From the NCBI RefSeq assembly GCF_004364865.1, contig NZ_SOAU01000001.1:3442001-3506000 (forward strand): DNA of 64,000 nt. Direction: 5' to 3'. Of the stretch, positions 1-8,143 are shown piece after piece (the stretch's first letter is position 1; every line of letters begins with the position of its first letter). The notes beneath the pieces were generated by a model. That model saw nothing but the letters and a program-made list of their open reading frames with translations, searched no databases and was not told where the DNA came from. The position numbers were made by a program, and so were the translations under genes. The DNA is from Ilumatobacter fluminis. GTDB lineage: Bacteria; Actinomycetota; Acidimicrobiia; Acidimicrobiales; Ilumatobacteraceae.

Positions 1-732
1 ATCGACCCTGCCCGCTACGCCGATTCGAGGCCGCAGGACACGTTCGACGGGACGTTCTCCGACGTCGGACCGATCGTCGGCGGCACGGAGTGGGAGATCC
101 GGATCGGCGGACGCGGCGAGGTGCCGGCAAACGCCGTCGCTGCGGTCGTCAACCTGACGATGGTCGGTCCGGCAGCGAACGGGCACGCCACGATCCATCC
201 GTGCGACGACCGGCCGACGGCGTCCCACGTCAACTACGGACCCGGCGAGGTGGTGCCGAACGGCGCCATCGCGCGGTTGTCCGACCGTGGGTCGATCTGC
301 GTGTACACCCACGCGACGAGCCACGTCCTCGTCGACGTGGCCGGGTTCGTGGCAGCCGGTCCGACGATCTCGACGCAGACACCGGCTCGGTACGCCGACT
401 CCCGTCCCGAGGACACCTTCGACGGGAAACGTTCGAACCTCGGCCCGCTCGGGGCGGGCGACACGATCGAGATCCCGATCGCCGGTCGCGGCGGGGTCCC
501 GGCCGACGCGACGGCCGCGATCGTGAACCTGGCGGTGATCCGCCCCGACGGGCCCGGCCACGCCACGATCTACCCCTGCGGCGAGGTGCCGAACGCCAGC
601 AACATCAACTACACCGCCGGCACCGTGAGGGCGAACAACGCGATCGTGAAACTGTCACCGAGTGGCACGTTGTGCCTGCGTACGCATGCCGCGACCCACT
701 TCCTGCTCGACGTCGTCGGACATCTGTCGTGA
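1..732 (+). CDS. Secreted repeat-domain protein, C-terminal part (5' truncated)
   Basis: The reading frame is open from base 1 to the stop at 732, so the gene begins before the window. It encodes the last 243 residues. Two copies of a repeat of about 120 residues are visible, each opening with PARYADSRP, continuing with TFDG and GRGxVPA, then a hydrophobic VVNLTM-type strand, a Cys pair (HPCDD/SICVY and YPCGE/TLCLR) and ending V/LDVxG. The paired cysteines suggest one disulfide per repeat, hence an extracytoplasmic protein. I know this repeat type from large secreted or surface proteins of Acidimicrobiia, but not its function. The catalytic or anchoring part, if any, lies upstream. The next gene is convergent. 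Confidence 0.8.
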   Translation: MDPARYADSRPQDTFDGTFSDVGPIVGGTEWEIRIGGRGEVPANAVAAVVNLTMVGPAANGHATIHPCDDRPTASHVNYGPGEVVPNGAIARLSDRGSICVYTHATSHVLVDVAGFVAAGPTISTQTPARYADSRPEDTFDGKRSNLGPLGAGDTIEIPIAGRGGVPADATAAIVNLAVIRPDGPGHATIYPCGEVPNASNINYTAGTVRANNAIVKLSPSGTLCLRTHAATHFLLDVVGHLS

Positions 733-816
733 GCGGTTCACGCTCCGTTCACGCCCCTCGTGCACGATGACACGGTCCGATCGCCGGCCTCACCACGGGA
801 ACCTGGTACGGCGATC

Positions 817-874
817 GTGAGTGCGCTCGGGTGCTCGGGTTTCGGCGGAAACCGAGCACCCGGGCCGCACTCAC
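817..874. repeat. Imperfect intergenic inverted repeat between convergent genes
   Basis: Arms starting GTGAGTGCG and ending CGCACTCAC flank GTGCTCGG/CCGAGCACC with a GGCG centre; pairing is imperfect in the middle. It fills most of the gap between two converging genes, so a bidirectional terminator is the simplest reading. No T-tract follows on either strand. Confidence 0.55.
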
Positions 875-895
875 CCCCGGCTGCTGCTGCGACGC

Positions 896-1738
896 TCAGG
901 CGGCGCCGATGGTGGTCCGGTGGAGCAGGCGGTCGTAGCCGTCGTAGCCACCGGTCGCCTTGTGCAGCACCGACCGGTTGTCCCACATCGTCAACATGCC
1001 GGGCTCCCACCGGTGCCGGTACACGAACTCGTCACGGGTCTGCCACGCGTACATCTCGAACAGCAGGTCGCGCTCGTCGTCGCCGCTCATCCCGTCGATC
1101 CCGATGATGTAACCGATGCAGCCGAACAGGCCGAGCCGCCCCGTCTCGGGGTGCGGGCGGATGATCGGGTGCAGTTGCGTCGCCATCGCCGACTCACTCG
1201 GCCGGATCGACATGCTGCGGTCGGTCTGCTGGTCGTCGTCGCCGTACATGCCGCTCGGCGCGTACCCTCCGCGAGCCGAGTGGACGGCCTGCTTGCCCTC
1301 GAGCCGTTGACGCAACGCGTCGGGCATCGCGTCGAGCGCGGCGTGCTGGTCGGCGTAGAGCGTGTCGCCACCATGCGGCGGGATGGTGATGCCGTAGAGG
1401 CAGGTGCCGGCCGGCGGGCGCTCCTGGAAGCTCCAGTCGCTGTGCCAGTTCTCCGCGAACAAGGGCGCCGTCTCGTCGGCGCGACGAGAGATGGCGATGA
1501 CGTGCTCCCGGCCGTCGACCGGCGCGATGAACGGGTCGTCGCCGAAGGGACCGAAGGCGAGGGTGAAGCGTTCGAGGTCGTCGTCACCGAGCTGCTGGTC
1601 GGGGAACGACAGGACGTGATGTTCGAGCCATGCCATCCGGATGTCGGCGATCGTCGTGTCGTCGAGGGGACGGGTCAGATCGACCCCTCGCACCAGTGCC
1701 CCGCACACCTGCCCCGTCGGTTCGATCTCGATCCCCAT
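896..1738 (-). CDS. TauD/TfdA-family Fe(II)/2-oxoglutarate dioxygenase
   Basis: 280 residues, the usual length for TauD/TfdA enzymes. These hydroxylate a small substrate (taurine, alkyl sulfates, phenoxyacetates and others) with 2-oxoglutarate and O2. The iron facial triad is visible: H99 and D101 in NWHSDWSF, and distal H259 in SVLHKAT. R270 in DRLLHRTT is placed to hold 2-oxoglutarate. The start ATG has no Shine-Dalgarno; TACGGT lies 8 bases upstream (1747-1752), consistent with a leaderless mRNA. A TetR regulator lies just upstream on the same strand, but nothing shows that it controls this gene. The substrate cannot be assigned. Confidence 0.9.
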   Translation of the reverse strand: MGIEIEPTGQVCGALVRGVDLTRPLDDTTIADIRMAWLEHHVLSFPDQQLGDDDLERFTLAFGPFGDDPFIAPVDGREHVIAISRRADETAPLFAENWHSDWSFQERPPAGTCLYGITIPPHGGDTLYADQHAALDAMPDALRQRLEGKQAVHSARGGYAPSGMYGDDDQQTDRSMSIRPSESAMATQLHPIIRPHPETGRLGLFGCIGYIIGIDGMSGDDERDLLFEMYAWQTRDEFVYRHRWEPGMLTMWDNRSVLHKATGGYDGYDRLLHRTTIGAA

Positions 1739-1746
1739 GGACGCGC

Positions 1747-1752
1747 ACCGTA
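1747..1752 (-). promoter_or_regulatory. Predicted leaderless -10 (dioxygenase)
   Basis: TACGGT on the minus strand, 8 bases before the ATG at 1738; no Shine-Dalgarno in between. Confidence 0.4.
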
Positions 1753-1762
1753 GACGCGAGCA

Positions 1763-2440
1763 TCACGACGACCCGAGCCGTGCCGCCGCGTAGGCGGCGA
1801 CCATCGTCTCGAGCTCGGCGAGCGCCGCCTCCCGACCGGGCGACGAGGGTGGGTGGACGACGAGTGTGTGTCGGACCGTCTCGACGATCAGCTCGATGAC
1901 GTCGCGTGCGTCGGCGGTGTCGGGCGAGGAGCCTTTCGGGCCGCTCGGAGCGCGCTGGCCGAGCAGGCCGAGCAGGCCGAGTCGTTCGACGAACGTGTCG
2001 ACGAGCGCGGTGCGCACGACACGTCCGGGCGAGTCGTCACCGTCGGGTCGGAGGTCTTGCGCGAGTCGGTAGTAGCCGGCGTGCGCACGCTGGAGTTCGG
2101 CTGCGCAGCGGACGAGGCTGCGGACCGTGGCGTCGATGTCGCGGTCGTCGCCGGCGGCGTCGAGCACGGCGGCGAAGGCGTGGGCAGCATCGTCCAGATA
2201 GCGCTGCGCCAGGGCGTCGGCGATCGCTCGCTTGTCGTCGAAGAAGCGGTAGAGCGCGCCGACCGACACGCCGGCCCGTTCGGCGATCGCGGTCGTCGTC
2301 GCTCCGGCCAGCCCGTGTCGGGCGAACTCGACGTCGGCGGCCGCGACGAGCCGGTCGAGGGTGTCCCTCGACCGGCTCTGCTGCGGTGTCGACTTCAGCT
2401 CGATGTCACCAGGATCGCACCGTTCGACTGCCTCGCGCAC
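1763..2440 (-). CDS. TetR/AcrR-family transcriptional regulator
   Basis: The N-terminal helix-turn-helix is clear: LVAAADVEFARHGLAGATTTAIAERAGVSVGALYRFF is the standard TetR pattern. A variable helical ligand-binding domain follows, about 225 residues in total. The frame is open up to 2482, but the extra 14 residues look non-native, so I start at the GTG at 2440; a CTG at about 2397 is also possible. With the GTG start the gene overlaps the 3' end of the SGNH hydrolase gene (stop at 2395), implying coupling to that gene. The ligand is unknown. Candidate targets are the flanking dioxygenase or itself. Confidence 0.8.
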   Translation of the reverse strand: MREAVERCDPGDIELKSTPQQSRSRDTLDRLVAAADVEFARHGLAGATTTAIAERAGVSVGALYRFFDDKRAIADALAQRYLDDAAHAFAAVLDAAGDDRDIDATVRSLVRCAAELQRAHAGYYRLAQDLRPDGDDSPGRVVRTALVDTFVERLGLLGLLGQRAPSGPKGSSPDTADARDVIELIVETVRHTLVVHPPSSPGREAALAELETMVAAYAAARLGSS

Positions 2441-3708
2441 GTGACACGATCGTCGGTCGTGGCCCACGCTCCTGCGAGACACTGACCGAGCGCCGCATGG
2501 CCTGCGGCATTGGGGTGCCAGCTCTCCTGGCAGCGCTGGAAGAACGACTCACAGTCGGCGAACAGTCGGTTGATGTCGTTCTTGTCGTAGCCGGAGATGC
2601 TGGTGATGTAGGCACCCGACGAGTTCGTGACGCGCACCGGTGTCGCGAGCGTGCCGCTCGGGCTGTTCGACTGCTCGCACAGGCGGGCGCCGTCGAACGC
2701 CTGCTGCACGTTCAGGTAGGCGAGATCGTCGCCCGGGAACTGGGTCGTCATCCGTCCGAACACATCCTCGACCATGGTGCCGAGGTTGGCCGAGAAGCGG
2801 TGGGCCGGAGCCAGCGACGCCCGGTGCGCCGGGCACCCGCCGGCGTAGCGTTCGGCGCCGAGGGCACGGAACTTGTCGCGGGTGTCGGTGCGACGCTTCT
2901 CTTTGTAGAACTTGTCGTCGAAGTCGTGCGGGAGCGGGTTCGTGTAATCCTGCAGCACGACGCGGTGCTGTCCGTCGGCGTCGACCTCGTCGAGCACGGC
3001 CAGGATCTGCGCAACCGCGGCTGCGGTCTCGTCGGTGGCCGCCGCGAGTTCGGCCGAGGTGGCGAGGTCGTTGTCGGTGCACGGGTCTTCGCTCGGGACG
3101 GGCTCGCCCTCCCACCAGCTGGCGAGCGGCACCCAGAACTCCCACCAGCCGATCCAGGCGTCGGAGATGAACCGCCCGGCGCACTCGGCGGCAGCGGAAC
3201 CGAACGTGAACGAGGAGTTGTTCGACCCGAGCCCGATCAGGACGAGGTCGATGTCGTGGGTCTGCGCGACGGCGCGGAGCTGGTCGATCTGCGATGCGAC
3301 GTCGCGCCCGCTCGCACGTGCCGACGACGGGTTGGCCATGTCGTGCGGCTGACCGCCCGAACAGGCGAGGTTGAACCGTGTCGAGATGCCGCTCAGGTTC
3401 GCGACCTCGATCGAGGCGTTGGCCGAGCGGTGGCAGAAGAAGGCGTTGCTGTTGGCGGCCGAGAACCCCGGGTCGCCCTGGGGCACCCCGGCGGCGTTCG
3501 GCACGGCTCGGTAGGCGCCGGCGCCTTCACCGCTGATGAAACTGTCGCCCATCGCGACGGCCGCCGTCGGCAGCGCCGCCGACGACGTCGACGGTGCACC
3601 GGCGACGACACCGGTGAGGCCGGCGAGCGCCAGTGCCCCCAGCACCGACACGCGACGACGGAATGCACGCGTCGATGCAGGCGCGGTTGATCGAGTGGAT
3701 CGAGTCAT
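2395..3708 (-). CDS. Secreted SGNH/GDSL-type esterase
   Basis: 437 residues with a Sec signal peptide: a basic N-terminus with RRR, a hydrophobic stretch LGALALAGLTGVVAG, and cleavage probably near residue 43. Block I is AMGDSFISGEGAG with nucleophile S56. A GLGSNNSSF segment fits block III, and SWHPNAAGH near the C-terminus carries the catalytic Asx/His pair of block V. Several cysteines in the mature part suggest disulfides. Such enzymes hydrolyse esters or lipids outside the cell. The start has a good Shine-Dalgarno (GGGGGGAAG) about 5 bases upstream. The TetR gene overlaps its 3' end. Confidence 0.87.
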   Translation of the reverse strand: MTRSTRSTAPASTRAFRRRVSVLGALALAGLTGVVAGAPSTSSAALPTAAVAMGDSFISGEGAGAYRAVPNAAGVPQGDPGFSAANSNAFFCHRSANASIEVANLSGISTRFNLACSGGQPHDMANPSSARASGRDVASQIDQLRAVAQTHDIDLVLIGLGSNNSSFTFGSAAAECAGRFISDAWIGWWEFWVPLASWWEGEPVPSEDPCTDNDLATSAELAAATDETAAAVAQILAVLDEVDADGQHRVVLQDYTNPLPHDFDDKFYKEKRRTDTRDKFRALGAERYAGGCPAHRASLAPAHRFSANLGTMVEDVFGRMTTQFPGDDLAYLNVQQAFDGARLCEQSNSPSGTLATPVRVTNSSGAYITSISGYDKNDINRLFADCESFFQRCQESWHPNAAGHAALGQCLAGAWATTDDRVTCARQSNGAILVTSS

Positions 3709-3822
3709 GTTCTTCCCCCCAGAAGAAATGTGAATGATCCTTCATGTTCGCGTCCGTGCCGTGACGCGTCAAGCACCGAGGGTGAACCAGCGGGATGGGC
3801 GTCGAGGCGCCGGGGTGGGCGG

Positions 3823-4986
3823 TCAGTGGGCGAGGCCGGGGGCGCAGAGGCCCTCGAGCTCTTGCACGATGATGCGGTCTCGATTGTCCCAGGTGACCTC
3901 GTTGGAGGGGTCGGCCTTGAGGTTGAAGACCCGGAACTCCATCTCGGTCGTGTCGACCGACAGGATGCGACCGATCAGCGGATCGCCGAGGTCGAGGATG
4001 ACCTTGATGGTCTCGAGGGCCTGGATCGACCCGACGATGCCGGGCAATACGCCCAGCACGCCGGCCTCCGCGCAGCTCGGCGCGAGTTCGGCCGGGGGCG
4101 GCTCGGGCACCATGTCGCGGTAGGTCGGGCCGGCCTTCGGGTGGAACACGCTGACCATGCCTTCGAACCGGAAGATCGAGCCGTGGACGACCGGGATGCC
4201 GAGCTTCACCGAGGCATCGTTGAGCAGGTAGCGGCTCGGGAAGTTGTCGGCGCCGTCGACGATCACGTCGTAGCCCTCGATGATGTCCATGATGTTGGTC
4301 GCATCGAGGCGGGTGTCGTAGGTGACGACGTTGACGTCGGGGTTCAGCATCGTCAGGGTCTGCTTGGCCGAGTCGACCTTGCGGTGACCGATGCGGTCGA
4401 CGTTGTGCAGGATCTGACGCTGCAGGTTCGAGGCGTCGACGTCGTCCATGTCGACGATGCCGATCGTGCCGACGCCGGCGGCCGCGAGGTACATCGCGGC
4501 GGGCGAACCGAGTCCGCCGGCTCCGAGCATGAGCACCTTGGCGTCGAGCAGCTTGGCCTGACCTTCGACGCCCACCTCGGGGAGCAGGAGATGCCGCTTG
4601 TAGCGATTCATCTGCTCGGGGTTCAGCGAGACGGGCGCCTTCCACGGACGGCCCTCGTCCTTCCAACGACCGAAGCCACCGTCCATCGACTCGACGACGT
4701 CGTAGCCGAGCTCGTTCATCGTCTTGGCGGCGAACGCCGAACGAACCCCACCGGCGCAGTAGACGACCACCGGCGTGGTCTTGTCGGGGATCCGACTCTC
4801 GATCTGGGCCTCGAGGTGCCCGCGGGGAATGTGGATGGCGCCGGCGAGGGCACCCTCCTGGTATTCGTCGGGCTCACGGACGTCGAGCACGGTGTAGCCG
4901 TCGGCGATGTGCTGCGCTGCGGTGTCGGTCGAGATCTCGGTGATCTCGGACTTCGCTGCGGTCAGCAGGTCTCGAAAGGTTGCCAT
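3823..4986 (-). CDS. moeB: Rhodanese-MoeB/ThiF-type adenylyltransferase fusion
   Basis: 387 residues. Residues 15-112 form a rhodanese domain with active-site C77 in YCAGGVRS. Residues about 126-387 form an E1-like adenylyltransferase with the ATP loop GAGGLGSP (155-162), SNLQRQ, the VDGADNF Asp motif and the thiol C305 in APSCAEAG. The role is activation of a small sulfur-carrier protein (MoaD or ThiS type) for molybdopterin, thiamine or thiolation pathways, with the rhodanese giving persulfide sulfur. In the familiar MoeZ/MOCS3 arrangement the rhodanese is C-terminal; here it is N-terminal. The two CxxC zinc motifs of E. coli MoeB are not seen. No carrier gene is adjacent. A terminator hairpin lies just upstream. 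Confidence 0.88.
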   Translation of the reverse strand: MATFRDLLTAAKSEITEISTDTAAQHIADGYTVLDVREPDEYQEGALAGAIHIPRGHLEAQIESRIPDKTTPVVVYCAGGVRSAFAAKTMNELGYDVVESMDGGFGRWKDEGRPWKAPVSLNPEQMNRYKRHLLLPEVGVEGQAKLLDAKVLMLGAGGLGSPAAMYLAAAGVGTIGIVDMDDVDASNLQRQILHNVDRIGHRKVDSAKQTLTMLNPDVNVVTYDTRLDATNIMDIIEGYDVIVDGADNFPSRYLLNDASVKLGIPVVHGSIFRFEGMVSVFHPKAGPTYRDMVPEPPPAELAPSCAEAGVLGVLPGIVGSIQALETIKVILDLGDPLIGRILSVDTTEMEFRVFNLKADPSNEVTWDNRDRIIVQELEGLCAPGLAH

Positions 4987-5000
4987 AGACCCGAAAACCT

Positions 5001-5034
5001 ACCAACCCGGTCGGGTATTCCCGACCGGGTTGGT
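5001..5034 (-). terminator. Rho-independent terminator of the beta-helix gene
   Basis: Perfect 15-bp stem (5001-5015 with 5020-5034) and a 4-base loop. Read on the minus strand it is followed by AGGTTTTCG. It ends transcription coming from the surface-protein gene before moeB. Confidence 0.75.
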
Positions 5035-5046
5035 CACGGTTCGATC

Positions 5047-5069
5047 CGGACGGTCCGTCGGACCGTCCG
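5047..5069. repeat. Second hairpin downstream of the beta-helix gene
   Basis: 10-bp perfect stem CGGACGGTCC/GGACCGTCCG with a 3-base loop, between the stop codon at 5077 and the terminator at 5001-5034. Probably part of a tandem termination region. Confidence 0.55.
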
Positions 5070-5076
5070 AACGGGG

Positions 5077-8055
5077 TCAGCTCTGGCGCTTGGCCGTCCG
5101 ACGAACGCCGGCGCCGAGGGCGATCAAGCCCGCTCCGACGGCGGCGATCAGGCCGTTCGTCGAGTCGCTGCCGGTGGGCGGCAGCGTGGCGGCGAGCACC
5201 TCGACCTCGAAGGTCTCGGTCGCCGTCGCATCCCCGTCGCTGACGGTGATCGTGATCGTCGCCGTCCCCAGGGCCGGACCGGCCGTCAACTCGATGACCC
5301 GTTCGACGACGGTCGCCTCGAAGAAGGCCTCCGAGTCGCCCCCACCGGGCCCGGTGGTCAGGTTCGTGAAGAGGCCGGGCTGGTCGGACTCGACGGTGAT
5401 CACGAACTCTGCGTCGTCATCGGGGTCGGTGACGGTGAACGGGATCGTGAGCGAACCACCGGGGTTGGTGACCACGTTCGCCAGCGGCGAGATCGACGGG
5501 CCGCCGCCGGGCGTCGAGTCCGGCACGGTCGTCGTCGTGGTGGTCGTGGTCGTCGTGGTGGTGGTCGTCGTGGTGGTCGGGTTCGGGTCGTCCTGGAACT
5601 CGACGGCACCGATGTCGATCGTGCGCACGACGCGAGTGGCGCCGCGCTGGTCTTCGACGAACTCGGCCGGCTCGTCGCCGCCGGCGTCGATCGCCGGCGA
5701 ACCGACCACCGGTTCGCGCGTCTCGGTCTCGCCACCGTTGTCCTGCAGCGGCCCGAGTTCGGGATCGTCGGCGAACACGAGGTTGGTACCGATGACGTCG
5801 GTCTGCTCGACGGTCGGCAGGATCGAGTTGCGCACGTCGAGGCTCGACTCGTACAGCTCGAACGCACGGGCCGCACCGTTGCCGGCGATGATCGACCGGT
5901 TCACCGTCACCTCGGCGTACTCGGCGTCGATCGCTTCGCCGTCGGACAGTGTGTTGCCCGACAGGGTGCTCTGGGTCACCTCGAGCGAGGCGTAGGCCAC
6001 GTCGATCAGCGCCGTCACGTCGTTCGACGCGATCGTCGTCTGGCGGATGGCGAGTGCGGACTCGTAGCCGTCGATCAGCTCGTCACCGCCCGTGTTGCCG
6101 GAGATGGTGGAGTCGGTGATGACGAGCTCCGACTCGTACACGTTGATGACGTCATCGCCCGACTCGTTGTCGACGATCGAGGTGTCGTGCACGTCGACGA
6201 ACGAGCCCTGTGCCTGGATCGCTCCGTCGTCGTAGAGCGCCGTGTTGCCCGAGATCGTCGACCCGTGGATCAACGCCGAACCGTAGAACACATTCACGCC
6301 GGCACCCTCGAACGCAACATTGTCGGCGACCGAGCTGTTCTCGATCACGATGTCGACCTGACCGGCGAGCACGCCACCGCCCATCCAGAAACCACGGCGC
6401 GGCCCGGACTCGGCCCCGGCGCGGTTGCCGGAGATCACCGAATCGACGATGTGCAGGTCGGGTTGCCCCTCGACGACGATCTGTTCGATCTGCTCTCGTG
6501 GATCCTCTCGACGGCGGAAGTCGTCGATCATCACACCGGCGCCGAGTCCCGACACGTTGCCGGCGATCGTGGAACCCGAGATCTCGGCGTCGAGGTACGA
6601 GTTGTTGGAGAAACGGACGCCACCTCCGGCGCCGCCGACGGTGTCGTACGGAGCCTCCTCGACCACGATGTCCTCGGTCATCCCGACCGGGCCGTACAAG
6701 ATCGGCCCATACGAGATGCGCACCGTCTCGTTGTTCGACACGGTCGAACCACTGATGTCGACCGACAGGTAGTCGTTGTTGCGGATCGAGACGCCGGCGC
6801 CGTTGTTGGCCGTGTTCTCGGTGACCGTGGACTCGACGAGTTCGAACGAGCTCTCGTAGCCGCGCTCGACCAGGATGCCGCCACCGGAACCGCCGAAGTC
6901 GTACGGGCTGGCGTACCCGGGCCCCTCGTAGAATTCGGGGCGACCTTCCATCTGCGCCGTGTTGCCGCTGATCGTGGACGCCCGGATGATCAGGCTCGAG
7001 TCGTCGAGGCCTTGGGCGTGGACGCCACCGCCGTTGCCGGCCTCGTTGTCGGTGATCGTCACGCCCTGCAGGGTGACGGTCGACTCGTAGACGTCGTTCA
7101 GCTCGATGCCACCGCCGGGGCCGGCGTAGCCAGGGCCGATCAGGAACGGCTCGGGCTGGTACGGCTCGTCGTATGCCGACATCGTGGAGTTGCCCGTGAT
7201 CACGGTGTCCGTGATGGTCATCGTGGTGTCGTAGAGCTCGTCGACGGCGATGCCGGCGCCCGACCCGGCGCGGTTTCGGGCGATGTACGAATTCGAGATC
7301 GACACGGGTGCGTAGATCTCGTCGAGCAGGATCCCGCCGCCCGACGCGAGCACGCGGTTGTCGACGATGTCGGTGTCGTCGATGACGACGGGCAGGTCCA
7401 TCTCGTCGGCGTACACACCGCCGCCGATGAACCCCGTGTTGCCACTGATCGTGCTGTTGCGGATGATCATGCCGCCGCTCGACGTGTCGAGCGTTGCCAT
7501 GTTGTCGGCTCGCCGAACGCGGACGCCGCCGTCACCGTTGTCGGAGACCGTGCCGGCGTCGAGGACGAACGAACCACCCGAGGCGCGAACGCCGACGCCG
7601 TCGTTGCCGGTGATCACGACGTCGGTCAAGCGGAGATCGGTCTCGTAGGCCAGGATGCCGGAGCCGTCGGCACCGCTGATCGTCAGGCCCGACACCGACC
7701 CGACGAGCGGCTGTCCGTATTGGCCGAAGTAGAGCGCCGTGGCGGGCGACGAGATCGTGATCGCGTCGGTGCCCGGTCCGATGATCGCGAGATCGTCGGT
7801 GATCCGAAGTGTGCCGTAGAGGTTGATCGCTCCACTCAGCCCGTCGGCGAAGGTGATCGAGTCTGCGCCCGCTGCGGCGTTCGCGTCCGTGACCGCTTGG
7901 TGCAAGCTGCCTGCGCCGACCGCATCGAGGGTGGTCACCTCGAACGAGGCCGCCGAGACCGGTTGACCGTTGACGACGATCGAGCCGCCCATCACGGTGA
8001 CCGTGGCCGCCGCTCCGACGCGCGCCAGAGCGCGTGCATCCATCCGCTGTGTCAT
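5077..8055 (-). CDS. Cell-surface parallel beta-helix protein with LPxTG-like anchor
   Basis: 992 residues. The ATG at 8055 is chosen because GGAAGGAA lies just upstream; an upstream ATG at 8094 lacks such a site. Order: signal peptide (about 1-38, cut near SAAS); a long right-handed beta-helix of repeated STISGNT / GGGVxxxD / ITDTVITGN turns; a choice-of-anchor-Q-like block (SPAIDAG, DQRGATR, DIGAVEF); a poly-Thr tract; an Ig/cadherin-like domain with VTDPDDDAEF; and finally LPPTG, a hydrophobic helix and RRTAKRQS. This is a classic sortase sorting signal, so the protein is probably wall-linked. The sortase is not in this window. Substrate or adhesion role is unknown. Confidence 0.87.
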   Translation of the reverse strand: MTQRMDARALARVGAAATVTVMGGSIVVNGQPVSAASFEVTTLDAVGAGSLHQAVTDANAAAGADSITFADGLSGAINLYGTLRITDDLAIIGPGTDAITISSPATALYFGQYGQPLVGSVSGLTISGADGSGILAYETDLRLTDVVITGNDGVGVRASGGSFVLDAGTVSDNGDGGVRVRRADNMATLDTSSGGMIIRNSTISGNTGFIGGGVYADEMDLPVVIDDTDIVDNRVLASGGGILLDEIYAPVSISNSYIARNRAGSGAGIAVDELYDTTMTITDTVITGNSTMSAYDEPYQPEPFLIGPGYAGPGGGIELNDVYESTVTLQGVTITDNEAGNGGGVHAQGLDDSSLIIRASTISGNTAQMEGRPEFYEGPGYASPYDFGGSGGGILVERGYESSFELVESTVTENTANNGAGVSIRNNDYLSVDISGSTVSNNETVRISYGPILYGPVGMTEDIVVEEAPYDTVGGAGGGVRFSNNSYLDAEISGSTIAGNVSGLGAGVMIDDFRRREDPREQIEQIVVEGQPDLHIVDSVISGNRAGAESGPRRGFWMGGGVLAGQVDIVIENSSVADNVAFEGAGVNVFYGSALIHGSTISGNTALYDDGAIQAQGSFVDVHDTSIVDNESGDDVINVYESELVITDSTISGNTGGDELIDGYESALAIRQTTIASNDVTALIDVAYASLEVTQSTLSGNTLSDGEAIDAEYAEVTVNRSIIAGNGAARAFELYESSLDVRNSILPTVEQTDVIGTNLVFADDPELGPLQDNGGETETREPVVGSPAIDAGGDEPAEFVEDQRGATRVVRTIDIGAVEFQDDPNPTTTTTTTTTTTTTTTTTVPDSTPGGGPSISPLANVVTNPGGSLTIPFTVTDPDDDAEFVITVESDQPGLFTNLTTGPGGGDSEAFFEATVVERVIELTAGPALGTATITITVSDGDATATETFEVEVLAATLPPTGSDSTNGLIAAVGAGLIALGAGVRRTAKRQS

Positions 8056-8143
8056 GTGTTTCCTTCCGCTGATGTGGTGTGCGCCCAGCCGCACGAGGTC
8101 GATATCGGTGTTGTGCTGGGAGAACTTGAGGCGAAACTCCTGG

